The notes under the pieces are model-generated. The model saw only the letters and a list, made by a program, of their open reading frames with translations, did not search any database and had not been told where the DNA came from. Shown here piece after piece: positions 57,081 to 64,000 of a stretch of 64,000 bases of DNA. This DNA is from Gammaproteobacteria bacterium Ga0077536 (GTDB taxonomy: Bacteria > Pseudomonadota > Gammaproteobacteria > Ga0077536), in contig LNEL01000035.1 of NCBI GenBank assembly GCA_001464935.1, positions 1 to 64,000 on the forward strand. The letters run 5' to 3'. Numbering within the stretch: position 1 is the stretch's first letter; every line of letters starts with the position of its first letter. Both the position numbers and the translations under genes were made by a program.

Positions 57081-57751
57081 CAGTGACGCTCCGCCGCCGG
57101 CCGTTCCAGTCGCCACGCCGTCTTCACGGCGAGATTCACGAAGTCGGTCGCAAAGTCTTCGAGGTCGGCGCTGATGATTTTCATGCGGCGCAGGAAGAAG
57201 TTGTACGCGAGCACGGCCGGCACCGCGACGGCGATGCCGATGGCGGTCGCGATCAAGGCTTCGCCGATCGGCCCGGCGACGACATCCAGACTGGCCGAGC
57301 CGGCCTTCGTGATGTCCTGCAGCGCATTCATGATGCCCCACACGGTGCCGAACAGGCCGACGAACGGCGAGGTGCTCCCGATGCTCGCCAGCAGCGTGAG
57401 GCCGCCTTCGAGCGATCGACGCTCACGCTGCAATTGCTGGCGCAGGCAGCGCTCGAGCAGATCGCGACGATCGCCCGCATGTTCCAGATCCTGCGTATCG
57501 CTCGCGGGCCGCAGCGCCTCGAAGCCGCGCGCGGCAAGCCGTGCGGCGGGACCCTGTCCAGCCTTGATGTCGGCGGCGGCGGCCAGATTCGGCGCTGCCC
57601 AGAAGGCGCGCGTATAGCCCCGGTTCGCCGCGCTCGCGCGCAGGTGCTGCAGGAGCTTCAACAGCACGACGGTCCATGTCACGACTGAGAACGCGATCAG
57701 CGCGTACAGCGTCCAGGTGACGATATGGTCATTCGAGAGGGCTGACATCAC
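57080..57751 (-). CDS. exbB: ExbB/MotA/TolQ family proton channel protein
   Basis: LASIGSTSPFVGLFGTVWGIMNALQDI; GEALIATAIGIAVAVPAVLAYNFF. Confidence 0.95.
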   Translation of the reverse strand: MMSALSNDHIVTWTLYALIAFSVVTWTVVLLKLLQHLRASAANRGYTRAFWAAPNLAAAADIKAGQGPAARLAARGFEALRPASDTQDLEHAGDRRDLLERCLRQQLQRERRSLEGGLTLLASIGSTSPFVGLFGTVWGIMNALQDITKAGSASLDVVAGPIGEALIATAIGIAVAVPAVLAYNFFLRRMKIISADLEDFATDFVNLAVKTAWRLERPAAERH

Positions 57752-57763
57752 GGCGGACTACCT

Positions 57764-58606
57764 TCAATTATCGAGTTTGAAAACGATGGAGAGCGTGAGC
57801 TCACTGTCGACCGGTTCAGCCCCACGCATCGCCGGCGTGAACGTCCAGCGCTTCACGGTGCGCACGGCCGACTCATCGAGGACCTCGCGACCGCTCGACG
57901 TTGCCACCTCCACCCTGCCCGGCAGGCCGTCCGCGCCGACGTGGATGCGCAACAGGACCTTGCCTTCCCAGCCGCGACGCCGCGCGATCGACGGATACTC
58001 CGGTTTGGGATTGCGCTTCGACGTCGCGCGGGTGTGGGCCGGCACCACGGGCACTTCGACCGGCGCCGCGACGGGTGCGGCCGGGGCCACCGGCGCGCTC
58101 GGCGCCGCAGGCGCGGGCGGGGCGGGCGCAGGCGGCGTCGGCGCGACGACCGGCTCGGGCGGCGGCGGCGGGGCCGGCTTGGGTTTGGGCTTCGGCGCGG
58201 GCTTCGGCACGGGCTTGGGCTTCGGTTTGGGCTTCGGCGGTGGCGGCGGTGGCGGTTTCGGCGGCGGTGGCGTCGGGATGGCCGGCGGCGGCGGGGGCGC
58301 AACCGTGCGCGGCGCCGGGGGCGCGACGAGCTGGATTTCGATGGGCTTGGGGACGGCCGCCACGATCCGCTCCTGCGGCTCGCTCAGCGCGACGAAGGCC
58401 CACCAGTGCAGGCCGACCGACAGCAGGCCGAGCAGCATCCAGTCGAGCGCGCGGGTGTCGCCGCCCGGGCGCAGGCGCGCGTGCGATGCGTCCAGCTTCA
58501 GGGGCGCCGCCGCGTTCACGTCGCGGGGACTCGCAAGTCGAGGGACCTGGGCATGAGCGAGGGAGATGTTCCTGGCTGGAGGATGATGAACGAACGCGCG
58601 CTGCAA
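57764..58606 (-). CDS. tonB: TonB energy transducer
   Basis: Single TM, PK-rich linker, C-terminal YPSIARRRGWEGKVLLRIHVGADG...VKRWTFTPA. Start uncertain. Confidence 0.92.
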   Translation of the reverse strand: MQRAFVHHPPARNISLAHAQVPRLASPRDVNAAAPLKLDASHARLRPGGDTRALDWMLLGLLSVGLHWWAFVALSEPQERIVAAVPKPIEIQLVAPPAPRTVAPPPPPAIPTPPPPKPPPPPPPKPKPKPKPVPKPAPKPKPKPAPPPPPEPVVAPTPPAPAPPAPAAPSAPVAPAAPVAAPVEVPVVPAHTRATSKRNPKPEYPSIARRRGWEGKVLLRIHVGADGLPGRVEVATSSGREVLDESAVRTVKRWTFTPAMRGAEPVDSELTLSIVFKLDN

Positions 58607-58661
58607 TCGTTACAGTCTATCATCGGGCCTCGCCCGGTCGCGAGTGACGCCCGGCGGCCGC

Positions 58662-59981
58662 TCAGCCGCTGTCGAGCGCATCGTCCATGACCGCCGCCCC
58701 ATCGGCCCGCGTCACCATCACTTTGTCGATGCGCGGCCCGTCCATGTCGACGATTTCGAACAGGTAGTTGTCGATCCGCAGCTGCTCGCCAGTCTCCGGC
58801 AGGCGCTCCAGATGCCACAGCAGGAAGCCCGCGACGCTGTCGAAACTGCGGTCGGCAGGCAGATTGACCAGGCCGAGATGATCGGCCAGCACGTCGATCA
58901 GCAGATCGCCGTCGACGAGCCAGGAATCCTCGCCGCGCGGGACGATGGTGCCCTCGTCTTCGCCACGCGAACCGAAGCCCGGCACGATGGTGTTGAGGAT
59001 GTCGGTCGCGGTGATGAGGCCGATCACCTCGTCGCGATCGTCGACGACGAACAGCATGTGCGTGCCGGCATCGCGCAGTCCTTCGAGGAATTCCGTGGCG
59101 GGCATGTTCGGATGAATGCGCGGCGGATGCGTCAGCACGCGTTCGAAATCGACTTCGACTCCCCCGAGCAGTTGCGCCAGCACCGCGCGGGCCTCCAGCA
59201 GCCCCATCACGCTCGGCGGCTCGCCGCGCACCGCAATCACGCGCGAATGTTCGGCCGCCCGCAACTGTCGCCAGATCTCCTCGCGCGGCGCATCGAGATC
59301 GACCGTCACGAACTGCTCGCGCTCGGTCATGATGAGTTCGGCGCGGCGGTCGGCGAGCCGCATCACGCCGCTCAGCATTTCACGCTCGAGATCCTTCAGC
59401 ACGCCGGCCCGCGCGCCTTCGTGGATCACCGCCTTGACCTCTTCTTCCGTGATGCCCTGCACGGCCTCGCCGCGGTCGCCGACCAGCGACAGCAGGGACT
59501 GCGACGCCACTTCGAGCACGATCACGGCGGGGTGCGCCATGCGCAGGACCCAGCGCATCGGGATTGCCACCGTGGCCGCGATCGATTCCGGATTTCGCAG
59601 CGCAAGCTGTTTCGGCACGAGTTCGCCGACGACGATCGACAGGAACGTGATGCCGACGACGACGATGAACATCGCGATGAATTCGCCGTATGGCGCGATG
59701 AACGACAGGGCATTGAGCGCGGCGCCCAGATGCTCGGACAAGGTCGCACCCCCGAACGCGCCGGCCAGCACGCCGACCAGTGTGATGCCGATCTGCACCG
59801 TCGACAGGAATCGACCGGGATCCTCGGCCAGCCCAAGCGCGACGCGCGCGCCGCGCGATCCGCGCTCGGCAAGTACCTTGAGGCGGTGCTTGTTCGAGGA
59901 CACCACCGCCATCTCGGCCATCGCGAGTGCGCCGTTGAAGACGATCAGCACGAACACCACGAAGACTTCGAGCCACATCAT
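58662..59981 (-). CDS. CNNM/CBS/CorC-HlyC domain membrane protein
   Basis: [49 protein letters not shown]...[17 protein letters not shown] plus CBS and CorC_HlyC domains. ATGA overlap with the upstream gene. Confidence 0.93.
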   Translation of the reverse strand: MMWLEVFVVFVLIVFNGALAMAEMAVVSSNKHRLKVLAERGSRGARVALGLAEDPGRFLSTVQIGITLVGVLAGAFGGATLSEHLGAALNALSFIAPYGEFIAMFIVVVGITFLSIVVGELVPKQLALRNPESIAATVAIPMRWVLRMAHPAVIVLEVASQSLLSLVGDRGEAVQGITEEEVKAVIHEGARAGVLKDLEREMLSGVMRLADRRAELIMTEREQFVTVDLDAPREEIWRQLRAAEHSRVIAVRGEPPSVMGLLEARAVLAQLLGGVEVDFERVLTHPPRIHPNMPATEFLEGLRDAGTHMLFVVDDRDEVIGLITATDILNTIVPGFGSRGEDEGTIVPRGEDSWLVDGDLLIDVLADHLGLVNLPADRSFDSVAGFLLWHLERLPETGEQLRIDNYLFEIVDMDGPRIDKVMVTRADGAAVMDDALDSG

Positions 59982-61618
59982 GCCGGCATTCCTCCTTGAG
60001 GCCTGCCCAGGCCCGCCGCGCCCAGTCGATGGATGCCGCGCGGCGAATACCCGGCCTCGTCCTCGGCGCCCAGCAGGGCCGCCGCCGTGTACAGCGCGGC
60101 CAGCCACATCTCGGTGCCGCGCAGGCTCGCCACCTGTCCCGGCGCGAACGCAAAGCCCGCATCGGGCTGCCAGCGCGCGCTGATCAGCGCAATCTGCGTG
60201 GCGGCGAAACGCCGGGCCTCGTCTGCCCGATGGGTCGTCGCCCGTCCGCACAGCCACAACGCGTGCAGCGCGTCGAGCACGTTGCAGGCGGTTGCGCCGC
60301 GGGCTGCGAAGTCGCCGAACAGGCGGGCATGCGCCAGCACCGTGTCGATCGTCGATTCGGGATACGGCACGCGCAGGCCGAACTGCGCGTAAGTGCCGCG
60401 CGTCACCCGGTAAAAACCGTTGACCGGCTGCAGCCAGCCCTGCGCGCGCTGGCCACCGCTCCACAGGCCCGTGTGCGGCAGACAGTGCGCGTTGAGCCAC
60501 TCGAACAGCACGGCGCAGGCCAGCGGCCGCTCGCCACCCCCGTCGTGCCCGTGCGCCGCATTGAAATACATCGCACTGGCCAGGCTGTCGACCCAGGCGC
60601 CGGCGTTCCAGGGCTGCTCGCGCCACGGCAGCCGCTCGAGCCAGCCCGTGATGTCGCTGGCGCCCATTGCAGCCACCGCGGCAAACGGGCGTGCATAGCG
60701 CGCGCCGACGCACTCGAGAGCGTAGCCCACGCACAACACGTGATACGCGGTGTTGAAATCACCGAGTGGCAGCGTGACGGCCGCGGCCCCGTCACGCGAG
60801 GAATCGAGCGGCAGACCCGATCCAGCATCCTGCGTCGCCAGCAGCGTGGCCGCGTGGTCCGCGGCCGGTGATGCGCCGAACATGGCGGCGAGTTCGATCG
60901 CATCGCAGCGCGCGCGCAGACTCGGCCGGTCGCCCGGCGTGTCGGTGAACTGCCCGTCGGGGAGGCGATGCGCCTGCAGGATGCTGCGCCACTGGCGTTC
61001 GACGTTCGCGCCCAGGGCCCTGAGCACGGCGCCCGGGCGCGCGGGCCGGGCCGGTCGCGGTTGACGTCGATCGCGAATGACGCGCGCGGGATTGCCGACG
61101 ACCACGGCATAGGCCGGCACGTCCGCCGTCACCACCGCACCGGCGCCCACGATCGCGTGGCTGCCGACCTGCACGCCGTCGAGGATCTGCGCGCCCGCGC
61201 CGATCCAGACGTCGTCGCCGATATCGATGCCCTGCCGTCGGATGCCCTGGGTGAAGATCGGGCGCGCGATGTCGTCGGCGACGTGTTCGAAGCCGATCAG
61301 GCTCGCGTGCGACGCGATGCGCACCGCGTTGCCGAGCCGGATCCGCCCGCGCAGGACGGCATGGGAATTGAACGTGCAGAACTGGCCGGCGGTGATCTCA
61401 CCGGCGAGGATGGCCCAGGCCGAAATCAGGCAGGCGGCCCCGAAACTGAAGCGTTCGGGATCGAGCCCGGCAAGCGGCGACACGTAACAGCGTTCGCCGA
61501 AGCTCATCACGCCGTCCGCCGCCAGCGCCGCCTGCAGGCGTTGCTGCGCGACGCGTGCCGCCTCGTCGGCTTCGCGTTCGAAATGCCACGGGGCGAGATC
61601 GAAACGCGTCGCGAGCAT
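59978..61618 (-). CDS. Left-handed beta-helix (hexapeptide) acyltransferase fused to a C-terminal helical, possibly alpha/alpha-toroid, domain
   Basis: N-terminal hexapeptide repeats [51 protein letters not shown], then ~330 aa with [28 protein letters not shown]...HTGLW...[15 protein letters not shown]... helical repeats. Confidence 0.8.
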   Translation of the reverse strand: MLATRFDLAPWHFEREADEAARVAQQRLQAALAADGVMSFGERCYVSPLAGLDPERFSFGAACLISAWAILAGEITAGQFCTFNSHAVLRGRIRLGNAVRIASHASLIGFEHVADDIARPIFTQGIRRQGIDIGDDVWIGAGAQILDGVQVGSHAIVGAGAVVTADVPAYAVVVGNPARVIRDRRQPRPARPARPGAVLRALGANVERQWRSILQAHRLPDGQFTDTPGDRPSLRARCDAIELAAMFGASPAADHAATLLATQDAGSGLPLDSSRDGAAAVTLPLGDFNTAYHVLCVGYALECVGARYARPFAAVAAMGASDITGWLERLPWREQPWNAGAWVDSLASAMYFNAAHGHDGGGERPLACAVLFEWLNAHCLPHTGLWSGGQRAQGWLQPVNGFYRVTRGTYAQFGLRVPYPESTIDTVLAHARLFGDFAARGATACNVLDALHALWLCGRATTHRADEARRFAATQIALISARWQPDAGFAFAPGQVASLRGTEMWLAALYTAAALLGAEDEAGYSPRGIHRLGAAGLGRPQGGMPA

Positions 61619-61620
61619 CG

Positions 61621-62592
61621 TCACGCGGGTTGCGCAGGCCGGCCGCGGTTCACGGTGGCGACCAGCCGGTAGCACAGCGCCGTGACCGGCATTGCGAGGC
61701 CCAGCGCCTCGCCTGCCCGCAGCGCATAGCCCACCGTTTCCTCGAGTTCGAGTGCGCGACCGCGTGTGGCGTCCTGCAGGCTCGACATGCGATGGCCCGG
61801 CGCCTGCTGCGCGAACGTCGCGCCGACCTCACGCACCAGCGCGACCGCGTTGGCGTCGGTGGCGGCGACGATGCCGGCCACCGGCAGCGGGGACTGGTCC
61901 CGCAGCACAATGCCGCGCGCGTCCGCGAGCGCCGCCATCTCGCGCGTGATGCGCACGACGAGTTCGGCAGCATCCGGGTCGGACAGGAATGCCGCGGTGT
62001 TCAGACGTGTCAGCACCGCGAGCATCATCAGGGCGTTCCAGCCGACATATTTCGACCACAGCACGGTCCGGATGGCGTCGCTTTCACGGGTCGTGATCCC
62101 GGCCGCCTGCAGCGCCGCCACGAGTTCGCCGGCGCGCGACGAATGTCCGCCGCCGGGTTCGCCGACATGCAGACAGACATTGCGTGTGAAGAGCACGCTG
62201 CCGTCGTCACGCAGTTCGCCGCTGAAATCGGCCATTGCGCCGAGCACGCAGGCCGCGCCGAACGCCTCGGCGAGTTCCTCGTCCTTCACCACGCCGTTCT
62301 GCACGGACAGGGCGACGGTGGGCGCCAGTGCGCGCAGGGAGGCGAGCGCGGCGCGACTGTCCGGCGTTTTCACGGTATTGATGAACAGATCCGCGCCGCG
62401 CAGGTGCGCGGGCTCGGTGCTGATCGGACACATCACGCTGATGGTCGCAAGACCGCTGACGGTGAGCGGATGGGCGCGCAGGTGCGCCGCGCGTTGCCCG
62501 CGTGCGATCAGGACGACCTCGTGACCGTCGCGCAGCAGATGGGCGGCGAGAATGCTGCCGAGGGCGCCCGCGCCGAGAATCACGCAACGCAT
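61621..62592 (-). CDS. 2-dehydropantoate 2-reductase / ketopantoate reductase family
   Basis: [32 protein letters not shown] Rossmann motif; [41 protein letters not shown]. Confidence 0.92.
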   Translation of the reverse strand: MRCVILGAGALGSILAAHLLRDGHEVVLIARGQRAAHLRAHPLTVSGLATISVMCPISTEPAHLRGADLFINTVKTPDSRAALASLRALAPTVALSVQNGVVKDEELAEAFGAACVLGAMADFSGELRDDGSVLFTRNVCLHVGEPGGGHSSRAGELVAALQAAGITTRESDAIRTVLWSKYVGWNALMMLAVLTRLNTAAFLSDPDAAELVVRITREMAALADARGIVLRDQSPLPVAGIVAATDANAVALVREVGATFAQQAPGHRMSSLQDATRGRALELEETVGYALRAGEALGLAMPVTALCYRLVATVNRGRPAQPA

Positions 62593-62593
62593 G

Positions 62594-63316
62594 TCAGTGC
62601 GACAGCCCGGTTTCCTGCGCGGCCGTCAGTACGGCCGCCTGCAGGGCAGTGGTGAGGTTTGCGTTCAGCACCGGCGCCGCGGATGCGTCGATGTCGATCG
62701 CGCCGTCACTCGCGTAGCCATCCCGCCAGGCGTCGGCGGTGAGCGGCGTCTGGCTCAACCCGTCGGCGAAACCGATCACGGATCCATTGTCCACATCGAG
62801 CGCTTCGAGTTTCACGCTCGCATAGGCGTGCGTGCCGCCGCCTTCGTGCTGCACGACGCCGTAGCCGACGAGGTTCTCGATCGACTCGCCGACGAAATCG
62901 CGTTCGGCCTGGCGGTAGACGATGACCAGCATGTCGATGTCCTTGCCCGCCGCCAGGGCGCGCAGCGGGGCGTGAACCAGGGACGGGTTCGGATACGCCT
63001 GGCTGCTGGCGTAGACGGCCGCGTAGTCATCGGCCTGATAATCGAGCGGCACCACGGTCAGGCCCATGCCGCGCAGGCGGCCTGCGAGGTAGGGCGTGAT
63101 CGCCGCCACCGGATCCCAGCCCGGCAGCGCCGCGGTGCCGTGCGTGCTCTTGGTCGGCTGCAGTGCGATGCGGGCCACGCGCGGCGCAGCGTCGAGCAAC
63201 ACCACGATCGCGGCGCGATTCTTCAGCTGGCGGTGCTCGGGCGTCACGCGGGGTTGATCGAAGTTCAGACAGCCTGCGAGCAGCAGGCTCAGCAACAACA
63301 GGGCACGCCGGGTCAT
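62594..63316 (-). CDS. Hypothetical lipoprotein
   Basis: Lipobox LLLSLLLAGC; no other family recognised. Confidence 0.75.
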   Translation of the reverse strand: MTRRALLLLSLLLAGCLNFDQPRVTPEHRQLKNRAAIVVLLDAAPRVARIALQPTKSTHGTAALPGWDPVAAITPYLAGRLRGMGLTVVPLDYQADDYAAVYASSQAYPNPSLVHAPLRALAAGKDIDMLVIVYRQAERDFVGESIENLVGYGVVQHEGGGTHAYASVKLEALDVDNGSVIGFADGLSQTPLTADAWRDGYASDGAIDIDASAAPVLNANLTTALQAAVLTAAQETGLSH

Positions 63317-63505
63317 GCGGGCTGATTCCGTCAGGGAAGACCAGCCGCACTATACTCGACCGGGCTGCGCGACGGCGATTGCCCGCGGTTCGGCGCCTCG
63401 GTAGATTGGCCGTTCGGGAACACGCCGGGCGATGGCTTCGATGCTGTCGGGTGCGGGCCGCGGCAGCGGCGCAGATTGAGACCTCTTTTGGCCGGGAGAC
63501 ACGGG

Positions 63506-64000
63506 ATGGGCGCTGACGCACAACTGTTTCACACGACCTGCCCGCACGACTGCCCGTCGAGCTGCGCACTGGTCGTCGAGCGCTTGCCGGACAATCGCCT
63601 CGGGCGCGTGCGCGGCGCCGATGAGCACACCTACACGGCCGGCGTCATCTGCAGCAAGGTGGCCCGCTATGCCGAGCGCGTGCATCACCCGGATCGCCTG
63701 CTGTACCCGCTGAAGCGTACCGGCCCGAAGGGCAGTCGCCAGTTCACCCGGATCTCCTGGGACGACGCGCTCGATGAAGTCGCCGCGCGCCTGCTCGACG
63801 CCGAGCGGCGCCATGGCGCCGAAACGGTGTGGCCGTATTACTACGCCGGCACGATGGGCCTCGTGATGCGCGACGGCATCAACCGCCTGCGGCATGCCAA
63901 GCGCTATTCGGGCCAGCATTCGACGATCTGCACGACGCTCGCGTGGAGCGGCTTTCTGGCCGGTACCGGCAAGCTGGCCGGCGTTGATCCGCGCGAAATG
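63506..64000 (+). CDS. Molybdopterin oxidoreductase, bis-MGD/[4Fe-4S] type (partial, runs off the right edge)
   Basis: Manual translation: MGADAQLFHTTCPHDCPSSCALVVERLPDNRLGRVRGADEHTYTAGVICSKVARYAERVHHPDRLLYPLKRTGPKGSRQFTRISWDDALDEVAARLLDAERRHGAETVWPYYYAGTMG..., open at the window end. Confidence 0.93.
   Translation, partial: MGADAQLFHTTCPHDCPSSCALVVERLPDNRLGRVRGADEHTYTAGVICSKVARYAERVHHPDRLLYPLKRTGPKGSRQFTRISWDDALDEVAARLLDAERRHGAETVWPYYYAGTMGLVMRDGINRLRHAKRYSGQHSTICTTLAWSGFLAGTGKLAGVDPREM

Noticed and set aside
58140-58300. Low-complexity GGC/GGT-rich tract
   Set aside because: It is the proline/lysine-rich linker of TonB read on the opposite strand, an expected feature of the family.
59982-60734. 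N-terminal part of the 690-aa ORF 58662..60734
   Set aside because: Shadow frame of the acyltransferase fusion; CNNM protein starts at 59981 with [10 protein letters not shown].

Overview
High-GC proteobacterial (probably gammaproteobacterial) chromosomal window with about 50 tightly packed protein genes, one tRNA-Leu(CAG), and no CRISPR array, rRNA, prophage or transposase that I can support. Main blocks: a two-partner-secretion pair (FhaB-like exoprotein cut by the left edge, plus an FhaC/ShlB transporter) beside a glycosyltransferase; ypjD-like and corC-like genes; a conserved housekeeping run on the minus strand (rnr-rlmB-rpsF-rpsR-DUF2232-rplI-dnaB-alr-radA); uppP; a cysJ-cysI-cysG sulfite/siroheme operon; an alpha-2-macroglobulin/pbpC pair; assorted accessory genes (diiron ferritin-like, sterol-desaturase-like, GGDEF, tetraheme cytochrome plus ferric-reductase-like membrane protein, two nitroreductases, methyltransferase, H1-tail-like protein); a hybrid histidine kinase; amidase; MFS transporter; VPLPA-CTERM protein; an acetoin-dehydrogenase-like operon; rhlE; exbD-exbB-tonB; a compact four-gene set (lipoprotein, PanE-like, hexapeptide acyltransferase fused to an unassigned helical domain, CNNM/CBS protein); and the start of a molybdopterin oxidoreductase. 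The strongest unexplained signal is a pair of ~140 bp intergenic elements (6787-6924 and 39508-39648). Each is bounded by a perfect 27-bp inverted repeat made of a 9-nt unit (CACMGAGAA). The two copies differ at two arm positions, and both differences are compensated in the opposite arm. All calls come from reading the sequence; no database search was run.
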